DNA of 64,000 bases from Lasioglossum baleicum (lineage: Eukaryota > Arthropoda > Insecta > Hymenoptera > Halictidae): NCBI RefSeq assembly GCF_051020765.1, contig NC_134948.1:3154501-3218500 (forward strand), given 5' to 3'. This document shows positions 26,601 to 40,800 of the stretch, in pieces; position 1 is the first letter of the stretch; every line of letters starts with the position of its first letter. The notes under the pieces were generated by a model. It had not been told where the DNA came from and did not search any database. It worked only from the letters and a program-made list of their open reading frames with translations. Made by a program: the position numbers and the translations under genes.

Positions 26601-28775
26601 GCTCATGGTGTTATCATCTTGGATGAATTGGACCGTGAGGCGAAGGGTTTGCGGATATTAATGGAGGATGATTAGTTTGGAATTACATGTCCGACAAGGG
26701 CTGTGGGCACGGGTGGACAATATCTGGCGAAACAAATATTTCAAATACAGGTTGAATTTGACTGCAAAACTATTTAATATTGTAGATTTTGTTTTTCTGA
26801 GGGAAAATAGTATTTTAAGAAAGATACATATACAATTTCATAATTTCGCAATGTTGACGATCGAGGTACATATTACTTTTGGGGCTAGGGGCTGTTTATG
26901 ATGGTGGGTTTTTTCAATATTGATTTACTGGGTAGGGCCGAGGGCTCCAGGATATTAATACATAGTTAGGTAAGTAATTAGAGGGTGGCTCTTAAGCCTA
27001 GAGGACGGTTAATTGCAATTTTTATATCTTGGATGAGCGCTGACGCATCAGATGATGAAGATAAAGAAAATATTTCGATGGTAGCATACGTACAATAATG
27101 TTAAACAATTCCAGAAATCATCCCCTAATTATCTCGAATGTAAAACAGACTCCCTGCTGGCGCAAAGAAACAACGAACAGCAGCCCGGAATAATGTAAAA
27201 CGCCATTCAACTCGGTGAAGAAATTTCCTCTCATTGTTTGGACTCAGTATACGTGGGGAAAATCAACCCCTAATTAATTCCGCGGCAAATCACTCTCATT
27301 CCCAGGGACAAAGAGCGCGCGAAACAAGCAGAAAATATTCTTGAGGCCGACAATAGCCGAGGCAACGGTGATTCGACGGCAGAATCAAGTGGCCGGGGGT
27401 TTCAACCCTTATAGAAAGGGTAGCGGGCACAGGTTTCGAGTAATTTCTAACCCCGATTCGTAGCTGATTCTCAGGTGCACGTCCTCGATTCGGCGACTCG
27501 ACGAATCCAGTTCACGCACCGATTGTGAAAACCCACCCCTTTGAGAAATTCCACCCCTAACGAGCCACGGCGACACGCTCCGATTACAATCCGAGGCAAA
27601 GATTGTAGCCTGCGACAAAGAAACCGGGGCTTCGATATTGAAACGTGTCTTTGTGCGATTTCTTGCCGACCCTTCCACCCCCTGGGGATTGGGGATGATC
27701 AAGGAGACTTTGTTATCGTTCGAAGGACGAGCACTGTACGAATGTTTTCTTATTAACTAAAATAATTAGATTATTATCGATTTTAAGGGTGTGTGGGGGT
27801 GTGTTTGGCACGTGGGGGTTTTAATTGTATTCCAGGAATGTTCGGGAATATTAACGTGCACAAATGATCGAATAGGTTTTAAATTAGGATACTCCGAAAG
27901 TGTGTAATTGGAACGCTAATTAATTTGAACGAGCTGTTTGAACCCTTTTAGTGTGCGCCTAATTTGAAGGGCAAAGTTTGTTACTGAGAACAGTTGTACA
28001 GCTATCTAGAGAGTTGTAGCCCGTGGGCTACGGTCAAAATTAGTATTTCCCGGGATATTACGTCGAGTCGGTAACGGAATCACGAATTCGCAAATTGACT
28101 GCGGGAAAAACGGCGTGTGCCACCTGCGCCACGCCCTTGTTTGTCATTTCATTACCCCATATTAGCGGTCACAGGGTTGCCCAACCCTTCAGTGCCAACC
28201 CCTTCGTACATCACTTTCACGGTATTGGCTCACTGGGATCGCGTTTGTTCCATTCAATCAGTAACCAAACTCCAACCTGTTTCGATATGAATTAATTACG
28301 CTCTCTTTCAATCCCCATTTTTACGCCACCTGCAACCCCATCTCCCGGTTCAATCGACATTTGCACGGTGACTGATCTCTGACAATCGATACGCGCTATG
28401 GAAGCGCGCTTCGGTTGACGTGTTGCTCGATTTTGGTCAGGTGTCATCCCTTAAATTGTTTCGAACTACCCCTGCAGTTATAACTTTTACACTCCAAATT
28501 CAACCTTATGCAAATCAATTTTACCCATTAAGAACACTTTTAATTATTTACTTATTTGGATTAAACTATATTTCCGAGGGGTTGCACAAAAATCCAGGAG
28601 AAAACATTCACTACAATATTACAAAAATTAATTTTCAAGGGCTGTTTTAATTAAATCAACATTATCTGCTTGAGAAACTTTTTAGTACTCTCGCCTACGA
28701 TTCCAAGAGAAAGTAATTAACCTGGAATCCAGCTCGATTTGTAAATGCTAATTAATGAAATTTAATCTGTTCCAG
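23685..28775. other. No gene recognised
   Basis: Unique sequence up to the first receptor exon. The 26012-26415 stretch is GC-rich and open in two frames on the - strand, without recognisable content. Confidence 0.5.
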
Positions 28776-28834
28776 GCAACCGGAGGATCGTTTCAACATC
28801 GCGCTCAACACAGAATAACGAAATGGACACTTAC
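28776..28834 (+). CDS. PTHR-like exon with 5' UTR and probable start codon
   Basis: An internal-type exon: acceptor CTGTTCCAG ends at 28775 and donor GTAAGT begins at 28835. It carries 47 nt of leader, then ATG GAC ACT TAC at 28823-28834. The donor is in phase 0, which matches the phase-0 start of the next exon at 34670. The acceptor implies a further untranslated exon upstream. The weak points are the 5.8-kb intron and the absence of a signal peptide in MDTY; another first coding exon could exist. Confidence 0.5.
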
Positions 28835-31800
28835 GTAAGTACCATGGATCTTTGTAAAACAAATAGACGGAAGAACTAGGACAGAAAAAATGCCATGCTT
28901 TTTTTAGGACTTTCGTGACAATACGACGAACCTTTAATTAAAATCTTGATCGCCACGTGAATTTTTATCCAGTCGAGTTCGGCCTCGAGTTCGACGTTTA
29001 TTAAATTCTGCAAAAAGGATTTCATATTTTTGCCGGTGTAAATTAAACGACGACCCTTTCTCTCTCGCTTTTGTTTTACCACTGAAAAATATCAGGTTCG
29101 CCACCAATTAGTACACAATCTAATGTTAAATTCGAGAGGATGGTTGTTCGTTGGTTATGTCTGATTTGATGGATTTTTATGAGAATTTTGGAAGAAAAGT
29201 GATACAGGAGAAAAGGTCAACGACTGCGTTCCGTGTCGCCGGGCATTCCTTTTGGACTATGCGCTCGCTATAATAAGAGGAGAGAAGGGAAACCCGAGAT
29301 TCGAGGAGGGAACAAGCACTTTGGCCACTCGTCGAGTGCCTCTTCGGCTCCGATACGTGGCGACAGCAAATACTCTTTGTTCAACTCCGTTCTACAGCGA
29401 TGGTCAGAAATCTCGGTAAAACCTCTCCACGCAGTTCCCCGGATAGCTAGCGTTTTTGCATAAACGCTTTCACGTAATGGAGTTGCTAATGCCGTCGGCG
29501 CGAGGTGCAATTATTTTCTTCGCGTCGATTCGATACTGAAAACGTCGTCCTACGTCGATTTCCCAGATTTTTCGTAAAAATCCCATTCCCTTCGACATTT
29601 TCCATTAAACATTTTGATCAAAAGCACGCCATTTACCATTAGAATATTTGCAAAAGAACGTGTGTGCTTCAGCAAATTGTTTAATGGAAAATGTCAAAAA
29701 AACACTCGACTCAACACGGAGCTTCATTTATTACACACTGATGAATAAAAACTGATATACATATATCTAAATTCACTGCTCAAATTTGTTATTTCATTAT
29801 TTTCAATCCCAAAAATAGTGTAGATTCATTTCTATTTCAAGTTAAAATCATGAGGTGGAGTCTAGCGTCATTCGGCCGCCATGTTAGCCCAATTAAACCT
29901 GACAAAAGAAAATGGCCGTCGTATTGGTCCCCGTGGTGGAAGAGTACGCAAAGATCAAACTCGATCAAGTACAGAAACTCAATTTCCACGACGAAATGCC
30001 CGAGATAAACGGAAAAATGTTTCAAGAACTTCGTTTCCGCAGCTCAAGAGAGCGAAAATGTGGAAAAGCTGATCAAGACCTAGCCATGAGACTTTTCTCG
30101 GTCGGCCGACGAAGCTAATTTCGTTCTCCACGAGCCGGAAAACTCGGAAAACTCGGTCGGTAGGCATTTGCCACGGTCCGCGCCAATGAAAACCATCGAC
30201 GTGTTGCTTCCCGGGGCCGATTAATCATTTTATCCGCTAAATTTAGGATCCCACGGTGCGCCAAATGCTATTGCACGTGTAATTTACGTAGCGTTGCAAC
30301 AACAGTAATTTCCCGATCAAACGAGGTATGTTTCAAACAAAGAATTATCATACGATAAATTTACCAAGGGCCCTCATTGTCCCAATTTCGTCCCTCAAAA
30401 CCGCTGCTGTCAAAGACAGAAAGAGCAATTACAATCGCTCCGAGCAGACGCGTAATTAAAGTTTACTCGAGCCACTCCGTTTTGCATCTGTCTTCCGAAA
30501 CCAGGGATCTATAAACACTCTCCTTTATGGAACAACAGGCTACAAATGTTCATTCGACGTTGTTTTATTTTGAATAAGTCAAGATTGTATTTTTCTCGTC
30601 TTTCCATGGTGTGAACTTTTCTGCTTTTCAATTCGCTGTACCTTTTCGGCAAGCTCCGCAGAAGTTCGCGGCACGGTTAGCAATTGAAAGCGACCCTGGA
30701 AAGGATTTAAAGGATCCAGCGGTGGAACTATGCGGAACACGAGGATTTCTAATACCACGATATCCGGAGGCTTCTCGTTCTTCCTTCGGAGTCCGCGGTC
30801 TCTTCGTATTACAAAAGCGCACGAAGCTTCCCAACACAGTTTCTGTCCATATAAATTTAGAAACGGTTGGCTGATACGGATTCCGCTTCCAACTTGAGTG
30901 CAAGTGTTCGCAAATTTGATGCCGCTCACTGATACGCGTGTTTTGGCAGCATTCCAGTCTCGTAATTCCATGGAAGCCCATTTTGACACGTTCCGGATCT
31001 TAGGATCGTAAGGCTGTCTACGATCTTCTGAAAGTTACTAGAAGTTTCTGGAATCCCCTAAAGATTGCCAGGACCCTCTACCATCTTGCCAAAATTACAA
31101 GGACTCTCCAAGATCGCCTATAAATTACTGGGACATTCTGAAGGATATTCTGAAAATTATTGAAACTCTCTAAGATCCCCTGAAAATTACTAGGACCCTC
31201 TACCATCTTCTGAAAGACAGTTGGACTCTCTGGAATCCCGCAAAAATAAATAACTAGGACACTCTAGGATCTTCTGAAAATTATTGGGATTCTCTAAGAT
31301 CCCCTGAAAATTACTAGGACCCTCTGGGACCTTCCGAAAATTATTGGAACTCTCTCGGACGCCCTGAGAATTATTAGAGCTCTCTCTAAGACCCCCATTT
31401 TTTTTTTGTTTTTTTAGGGCGGTGGGGAAAATGCATTTACACACTAGATCCCCCTAACGGTCGGGGGGAAGTGTGGGGCTCGCTTGCGCACTACCCACTA
31501 AAAACCCCACCGCCCAGGTTCCCTTATGGTGCCCTATTCAAAAGCTCTCTAAGACCCCCTAAAAATGACTAAGACCCTGTAGGACCTTCTGAAAATGATT
31601 GGATCTCCCTAAGATCCCCTGAAAATTATTAGGACCCTCTAAGATTTAAGGACTAACAAGCGATCAAATCATCTCACAAAAAATTATCAAAATCGAAGTC
31701 GGACACTTGGGGTCCTTCCCTTGTAAGATCTTTTGAAAATTAGTAGAACTGTATAATATTCAAATGTTCTCGGCGCAACGGTTCGATCAGTTTATAGAAA

Positions 31801-34800
31801 CGTTGAAAGTTCCAAACTAACGTGCAAATTTTGCTTTTTTCCTATAAACTGATCGAACCGTTGCGCCGAGAACATTTGAATATTATACATTTCATTATCT
31901 TGCGATCGATATTTCAAACAACATTAGTAGAACTCTCTAGAATCCCTTAAAAATTGCTAGAACCCTCTACCATCTTCTGAAAAACAGTAGGACTCTCTCT
32001 GTAATCCGCTAAAAATCATTAGGAACCTCTTGGATTTTCCGAAGACTATCGAGACTCTCACCGATCTGTACTGATGACATGAGGCTTTATGAGCCTAACA
32101 TCATCCAATCAGAAACTGGAAATAGGCCAAGTGCAGCGGAAGTTAAAGAGTCGATCCCCGAGCAAATGGATCAACAAGAGAGAGACTGGTGTGTGTTTTC
32201 ATCTTTACGACACCAAGCTCGGGAACAGACGTCGGGCTGTAAGTGCCTCGTTGCTAATGCACGTCACTCTCTCTCTCCATCAATCCCTGTCCGACATGAT
32301 TGAGTCGATCAGCGACTGTTCGCGAATTCATTTGGTAGTTCGCCGGAGCCGTAACTCCACCCAGCTGTAATTCTGTCGTTTTCCCGTATAGCAGACGGGT
32401 TAGGTCTGCCTTCAATCGAGCGACGAATTTATCGTCGGATCAGTGAGATTGTTCTTCGAGGAAAGGAGATTAGGACTCGGGGTGGTCGACGCAAGAGTCA
32501 GATGTAAATATTGTGGGCTATCGAGAAACGGTGTGCGAAAGCGAGACGATAAGAGTTCGCTGAAACCGCTGAGACAACTTTATAGCGGAAAAGCTGAGGA
32601 TTCGATTAAAGTCCTTTGCGGGACTCTTGGACTCCCTGAGACTTTCTAGCACCTAGCAGGACATTCTTGGATTTCTGTACAAAACTTTACGACGTTCTAG
32701 AATTTTTTCTCAGAACTCTGGTGGTCTCTCTACGACCTTCTCTAGGATCCTCCGGAATTTTCTTGGACCTTCCTGAACTTTATAGCATTCTCCGGATCTT
32801 CTTGAAATTTTCTAGAACTCTCTTGGACTCTGTGAGACTTTCTAGGACCTAGCAGGACTTTCTTGGATTTCTGTACAAAACTTTACGACGTTCTAGAATT
32901 TTTTCTCAGAACTCTGGTGGTCTCTCTAAGACCTTCTCTAGGATCCTCCGGAATTTTCTTGGACCTTCCTGAACTTTATAGCATTCTCCGGATCTTCTTA
33001 AAATTTTCTAGGACTCTCTTGGACTCTCTGTGACTTTCTAGGACCTAGCAGGACTTTCTTGGATTTCTGTACAAAACTTTACGACGTTCTAGAATTTTTT
33101 CTCAGAACTCTGGTGGTCTCTCTAGGATCTTCTCTAGGATCCTCCGGAATTTTCTTGGACCTTCCTGAACTTTATAGCATTCTCCGGATCTTCTTGAAAT
33201 TTTCTAGGACTCTCTTGGACTCTCTGTGACTTTCTAGGACCTAGCAGGACTTTCTTGGATTTCTGTACCAAACTTTACGACGTTCTACAATTTTTTCTCA
33301 GAACTCTGGTGGTCTCTCTAGGACCTTCTCTAGGATCCTCCGGAATTTTCTTGGACCTTCCAGAACTTTATAGCATTCTCCGGATCTTCTTAAAATTTTC
33401 TAGAACTCTCTTGGACTCTGTGAGACTTTCTAGGACCTAGCAGGACCTTCTTGGATTTCTGTAAAACATTTGAAGACGTTCCAGAATTTTTTGGAAATTG
33501 TTGGAACTCTGTCGAATTTTCTGGCATCTGTTGAGAACTGTCAGGAGCCGATAAAGATTCTCAAGATCTCCAGGCTCCAGTATTTTTGCCCCACTAGCGT
33601 ATGCATTAAAAGTGCACGTACACAGATGGCGCACGCGAGAATGCAACAAGAGGAATACATAAAAGCTGTTCGAAGCGTATCTATCGCGGTGACTGCTGTC
33701 TCTCAGCAAGCAGCTTTCCTCTCCGGTATCGAAGAACGGCCGAATGCGAGAGATTCCATTGGATTTCAGCGTAGCCAAGGGAAGGATTCTCGGTAACAAT
33801 TTTCAGTTTCTCGAAGCGGCGGCGAACTGATTTAAGTAGGATTCCCATGGAATTCTTCTGCCTCATTTACGTTGGCCCCCGTCAAAGAGAGAGCGAGAGA
33901 AAAAACTGACGAAGAGTGCAAATCGTGCCAATTTATTCGCCGGTGAAAACTGCCTCGAACTTCCACCCTTCCTCCCTTCCTCCTTCTCTCTTATGTCTAT
34001 TTTCAATGAATATTTACCGCGATGCCCGGTTATACGCGTTACTCTTAATTAAAAAGAGTAATCCGCGTGAGCTCATCAGTCGTAAACTCTCTGCAAAAAA
34101 CTTCAACACGCCAGGATTAAAGACGACCCTCGACCGGACGCGGCAGAGCGGTCATGCTTCTCGCGGAAAATGCTACTTTAATTATTGCCAACGACGACCT
34201 GAGCTACACTCCGCGACAAAACGATAAGACACCTCTCGAGAGTCGGAATCAGAGCAAAAAACTCTATAAGAACCAGCCAGCAGTAATTGTGGAACACATT
34301 TGGTGTTGGACAGTGTAATTAAATCACTATTCTTCTTCACCATGTCTTATCGTTTTGACGCTCCGATTTTTCATGCAAAATTGATATAAATCCTCAGACA
34401 CGACGTAAATAATAGCAGTTACTTCGTATGTTACTGAACAGAGGATACTCTCTACAGATCTATATACAAAATCTTTGTACACATCATTGGATATTGAGAA
34501 ACATTAGAAATCTAGAGGTGTCTTATCGTTTCGTCGCGGAGTGTACATTTCACGATGGGGAATCGTCGTCTCGATTTTTGTTCTTCGCGTTTTCTTCGTT
34601 ACTGGCAAATTGAAACGAATCGCTATACCAACGACGCAGGAATTAACGTTTTTCCTCGTCTCGTTCCAGGAGGATGTCGATTTCAACAATCCGAACAGCG
34701 TGGACATCCAGAATGACATCCTGAAGAGGAAGGCCATACAATGCCTTCAAAAGAACGTTTCCACGTTGGGTGAGTAATTTTTGGAAACAATAATATTTGG

Positions 34801-37800
34801 ACCGCGTTGTCGAGGTAAAACGGACCGGAAATTGAATTCCCTTGGTATTCCAGTGAAGTTGCACATTCCCTGCTGTGCAATACTTTCCGCATTGTGCATT
34901 TGGAATTGCCACCGCGACGTGCAGTTTAGTTTGTATTTATAAGGAAGGGTCCTTCCGGAAATCTGTTCAAGGTAGTGGACTATTTTAGAACGTGATGGGA
35001 ATTTTGGGGTACTGGGATCTTTGGGGCGGGTTTGAATCCTCTGAGAGTTATTAGAGCTCGGTAGGATCACCTGGAAATTAGTTAGGACCCTCTAGGAATC
35101 CTCTGAGAATTGTTAGAGCTCGGTGGGAATCTTCTACAAATTATTGGGACTCTCTAGGACTCCTCGAGATCCCCTGAAAATTATTAGGACCATCTAGGAT
35201 CTTCCAAAAATTATTGGGACTTTATAGAATTACCTAAAAATTACTAGGACCCTTTGGAATCTTCTACAAATTATTGGGACTCTCTAGGACTCCTCGAGAT
35301 CCCCTGAAAATTATTAGGACCATCTAGAATGTTCCAAAAATTATTGGGACTTTATAGAATTACCTAAAAATTACTAGGACCCTTTGGAATCTTCTACAAA
35401 TTATTGGGACTCTCTAGGACTCCTCGAGATCCCCTGAAAATTATTAGGACCATCTAGGATCTTCCAAAAATTATTGGGATTTTATAGAATCCCCTAAAAA
35501 TTACTAGAGAACTCTAGTAAAATGGTTCAAGAAAAATTTCACGGAGGTAACGCCGTATGTTCTAATCTCTCTGCAACGCGATACCAACGGATTATACAAA
35601 GGATGAGGAATTCCAAGAAATTCCACGCAGCCGTTCTAGTAATTAGCAACAAACAACGCCGCGGTGAAGTTCGAATTCGAGAACAGCTTGACTCTAGCTC
35701 TAGAGGTTCCTTTAAAGCCTTGCTTTAATGTTACTTCCCTTAATTAGAAAAGCTATAACCCTTTCCCTTGTAACATGAATTCCACGAATTCTCTTGGTTC
35801 GCCATCGTTCACGCAATACCACAATCGATTTTCCGTTTAAACTCCTCGTTGGTTCATTGAATTCAATATTTCCTCTCTCTCTCCAGAGATAAAACCACAC
35901 CTCGAAACACCTAGCTTGCGAAACAACGCTTTTATATTAACCTGTGAACTTTATTTCGAGAATTTCCTTCCCGGAATATGCATGTGCATTCTCGCATTTT
36001 TCTTGAACCCTTTACTCACGACTCGTCACGTATACATATATTTCCCATGGATTTATATTTACCGCGCAGTCCATCGCCCGCGCTAAACCGCCTCGTGACA
36101 AATCTGAGCAGAATTTCAAGAAAAAATATTTCAAATACTATTTTAAACAAATTCCTTTATGTCGATCGTAAATAGTGCAAATAAACAATTTAATGATTCC
36201 GGCGCCACAGGTTCGATCAAATGTTACTCACTAAGCAATGTTGCAATTTAAATTGTTCTCGACGTATCGATCCAAATGTGGATCATTGTCAAGAGAAATT
36301 TTGCGTCTGTAAAATACTATTTTAAAACCTTTTTCCTATGAATAAAATAATTTATTTGCATGAATGTAGGTATGCTTAAAAAATAAGATAAACTATTTAC
36401 TGTTTTCTATTTCAAATATTATCTTGACCAGCACTGCGCCGTGTTTGTTCGGTGGATTCATACGACGACAACGGAAGCACACGATATACATAAATGCGTT
36501 CCGACGTTCCGGCTCGCTACGCTATTCACAACGATATCTGGTTTCTAGCCGCGACAAACAAACGGACGACCTGTCCACAATTAATCATGATACATAGCCG
36601 GCCGGAACTCCGTGGAATTAAACTCAAAAGCGCGGTCTATTGGCAGCTTACAAATCGAGGATTTCGATGATATCACCCCTCCTCACCCCCAGAGACTTTA
36701 TCTACCCCCGTGGTATTACCGTTGAACTCGACTCAGCATTTCTATCGGATACCGGTCTCGTCAGAACGACGGGTTAGCTATTCAATGGAAACATCGCCAG
36801 AAAAATATGACGGTTCTTTTGCCAAAAATTGTACATACAGATCACCGTTTCCCGGAAGATGATTAATGATCCTCTGGTGTCGCTGCGTTCGGACGAGGAG
36901 AAACACGTGCAAATATATCTGGGACAAAAAGCTAATCAGAGGATTTTCCGGGGCGCTGTTTGTTTGGTGGGGATTCGAAACCTGGCCTGTGTTTGGCGAG
37001 AAGCGAGCGAGCAAGTCGCGGCACCACCGGAAGTGCAGTTGTTAAGGGTGCTGCAAGAATACAAAATGACGCTTCAACATTGCAATGAGGAGTTCAGAAG
37101 TTTAACGAGCAGTTTAGGAAAAAGACAGTGGTGTCACTAGTGCAAAATTTCGAAACCTCGAGGTGCTGTATTATTTTCCGAAACATTTTTCGTGTTTAAA
37201 TAATTAATTAATCAACTAAAAACACACACCACCGCCTTTGTGCATGTCCTGGCTATGTTGATGCAGAGCGATTTTTTCGATTCGAACGATAAATCTCTCA
37301 ATATTTACGAAAATCTGTCAGTGGCGGCCATGTTGTAATATCATGCTTGCTACGGATGCCACGTGACAGGCGGTATCTGCCGAATATTACAAATTATTCC
37401 TCGATAACGTAAAAATATGCATTTTGGACACCGGACAGACATAGATTGGACTTTTAGGAATCACAATTGACCGCTTCTGAGCTCCTCATTGCAATGTTGA
37501 AGCGTCATTTTGTATTCTTGTAAACCTTGTAATTTCATATACGTATATGCGGATCTAGCGATAAGTGTGTGTGCCACCACACTCTTGCACGGGCGCGCCG
37601 GCACCGTTAACAGGGAAACTTCTGATACGTATCGCGCGACAGTAATACCTTTGACGTCAAGCGGAACGACGTGTGTCGCACAGTATACGAAAAGCCGTGA
37701 CTATCTTGCGGATTTTAGGTACATTGTGTATTTTCGAGCACGAAGCGGGAAATCTAACGAGGAAGAATCTAGTCCGCGTTGAGTGCGAAATCATTTCACA

Positions 37801-40800
37801 AGGGTATCGGATTTTTCGGAAAAGTACGAAGTATTCAAACACCTTTCAAAAACGAATAACTTTCTCAAAATTGGACCCAGCTCGAGTGTTTTTGAGTCGT
37901 TAGAAGGATTAATTTACTAGCTAATGTATAAATAATTTTTTTCATCTGTGCCTCTAATATAATATTACATGCACATTGTATATGTATTATAATATTGGAG
38001 CTTCGAAATTAGAGGAGGGAAATAAGCGGGGAAAATTGCAGCGACAAAGGTTCATCACAGGGAGATGGAAATTGTGATTCCAAATACCATTTCTCTCTCT
38101 CTCACTATCCCTCCCTTTCTCGAAATTCAACTTCCGACAGCAAATATTTGAGCGGGACGTCATTGAAACTGCAACTTGCCTCGATCTACAGGTAACAGTA
38201 TAAAGTTGTGTCTGGTGATTGAAATGTCTCTCAAACACGCGAACACGCCGCTGTAACTTATTACCATTACTTTTTCCTGTTCCGTCGTTTACTCTGCTCG
38301 TCTGCACACGTTTCAATAGTTAACGGATGGTCAGGTTTTTATGTAGCTGCTCATTCAATCATTCTTTTCCCCTCTATTACTACTGCTGAAGTGGGCGGGG
38401 CTGAGAGCTCCTCCCATCTTTATGGATAAAGACATGTGAATGTAACAGTTTTGTTCTGGCTCTTTTACTTTCTGATTTATTTCTGAGCTTATTATTTTAT
38501 TATTATCAGAGTGGGCGGAGCCAAGGCCCCTCCCTTGAAGGGGCGGAGCCAGAGCTCCTTTCACAAAATGGCGTGGTAAAGCCTGCAGATATCCATGTTA
38601 ACATATTGTTCATCACCATCTTCATATTGCTTCTCTATATTTCCAGAAATTATTTTCAATAGCACCGTTTTTTGTGAAAATGGGCGGAGTCAGGGTCCCT
38701 CCCACAAGGGGGCGTGGCAGATCCGAGAAACGTGGTCCGTGCCACGAGCTTTATTTGAACGGAAATGTGACGGACGTGCCACGCGAGGCGTAATGGCTCG
38801 CAGAAAAGAGAAATGCATCGGCAGAGTGACTGCTGGGTAGCATATGCAAATGCCTAAACGTGATTTCGCCGCTCACGCACGGGAACCCTAATGGATTCCT
38901 ATTCCTGTAAGCTGGGGCCATCGAGCAGTCGTGTTCGACCGCGAGTTATATCACTATAACAGCCCCATAAACGTGCTCCAAACAATTCTACAACGGTATC
39001 GAAATTCTTAAATTCTTTATCATTTTCATCACTTTTGTATTTAATTTTATACCATTAATTTCCAAAGCGTCAACGTCAACGGTTCCCTCCCTCATTACAT
39101 CCATTATCGTTAACCAGCTTTATCACCGGCTCAGCCGAGAGTGAATTGTTTATAGTCAATTACCGGAACAATAAGCCGTCGGCTTTCGCGATTAAATTGT
39201 TTTTGTAACATTTACTCCCCGGAAAGGGGAGTCGTCAATCGATTAGTTGTTCCAATGACCCGCATAATTATGGCATTTAATTCGGTTCGTTACCACGGAC
39301 GAGGACGATGATCTGTTATTATTTGTTTATTGTTAAGATTGTTATTTATCGTTCGATTGGAGGGCTAATGAAGAGGAATCGATATTTTATCGACGGCAAC
39401 GAGACAGTTGACAAGAAAAATAGGGAAAATAAAAGTCGATCGGCGGCAATTAAATGATTAAGCGTTCGGTGATATATTTCGATACTAATCGATTAATGAA
39501 AAATCGATTGCCGGGGCGTAGGTGACCTATCGGGCCGACCTTCCTGAAAAGTAATACGGTTAATGCCTGCTGGATATTAACTCCGCTTAATGAAATTCAA
39601 TCTATACTCACCATTAGGACTATTATCCTCGACGTTCCATCGTCGCGTCCCGTTTCCGCAACTTCAATTTTCCCCTGAAATTCGCCCACCCGCGAAATTC
39701 ATGCGCTCACATAATCGCGAAGAATTCGACTCGATCGCCTGCGAATTCATTTCCATATTCTGCTCATACTAGTCGTCAAATTTTTATGCGCAGAACGTTG
39801 GGGAACGTTTTAACGAGCTCTCCGGCTTATTTGAAACAAGAAGAAATGGTTGATAAGCTCTCGGCCTCGTTTAAACTTCGAGAAGATTTTTCCAAATGCG
39901 ATCAAATCTTAATCATTGTATACACGGATTTCTCTCAGCCAGCGATTTATGCAAATTACCACTGAAACATTATTTCTCCTCGGAAGCACTTCTAGATTAA
40001 TTTTCACAGCTCTTAAACGCCAGCGAGATTTTTTCAGCACAGAGGAGAACTACGCAGAGCTGTTCCCGTACAAATTGGCACAGTTTCTCAAATCGGCGTT
40101 TTGAAAGTTCATGCGAACAGCAACTTTTTTGTTGAAAATTGTTATGACGCTTCGCAGCTTCCGGTGACCTAAAAAACAGAATGAAACATAATTCCGAGTA
40201 GCACTCTTTACCGGATGAAAGAATTTTTTACATTTTTACGTAAAAATCCGGCACTCAAAATATCCCTGTGGAAAAGCGCACTGTGTCTTTTTGTTTCAAA
40301 CCACTTTTCACGGTAATTCTATTACCTTGCGGAGAGTCGAACAATAGTGAAGACAATAGGGCAATACTTTGCACAAAAACCATGATAGAACAAATTTGTT
40401 CAAATCCCACAAAGCTTCCTACATTCAAATTGATTTCTACGGTCATCCAATTTAATTTCCGTCGGAGACATTTCTCGAAAACGGCCCGTAAAACCACTTG
40501 CATCGGTTAAAATAATTTTCTACAGAGTCTGGGGGATTTAGAAAAATGCGCCATCGCGATGTGGTGGCGAATTTCTCTCTGTAACATTTCCTGGGAAGAT
40601 TGGCGAATCTCCGGGGCGGAATTTCCGGCTGTCTCGTTAAAAATTCGTCCCGGAGAGCATTTTCGTTCCTCGCGAACCGGTTCCGGTTCCGAAACTAGTT
40701 TGGCGACGGTCACGTCGTGTTCCTCGGTGCTTTCCTCTTTTTTTCAAGGGAAACAGAGCAATATTAGGTTCGTCGGGATCGCCGTGGGGCTGCAGACGTT

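Larger units (their letters stand above)
31010..32060. repeat. Degenerate TCTAGGA-type minisatellite
   Basis: Irregular 35-40 bp units such as GAAAATTACTAGGACCCTCT and AGATCCCCTGAAAATTATT. Interrupted by the retroposon at 31396 and the hairpin at 31750. Confidence 0.7.

Noticed and set aside
34541..34669. Hydrophobic in-frame extension upstream of the receptor exon that looks like a signal peptide
   Set aside because: It has no ATG (the frame opens at GTG) and a strong acceptor separates it from the exon.
36829..37140. 103-codon + strand frame
   Set aside because: It includes one arm of the 47-bp inverted repeat; no recognisable domain.
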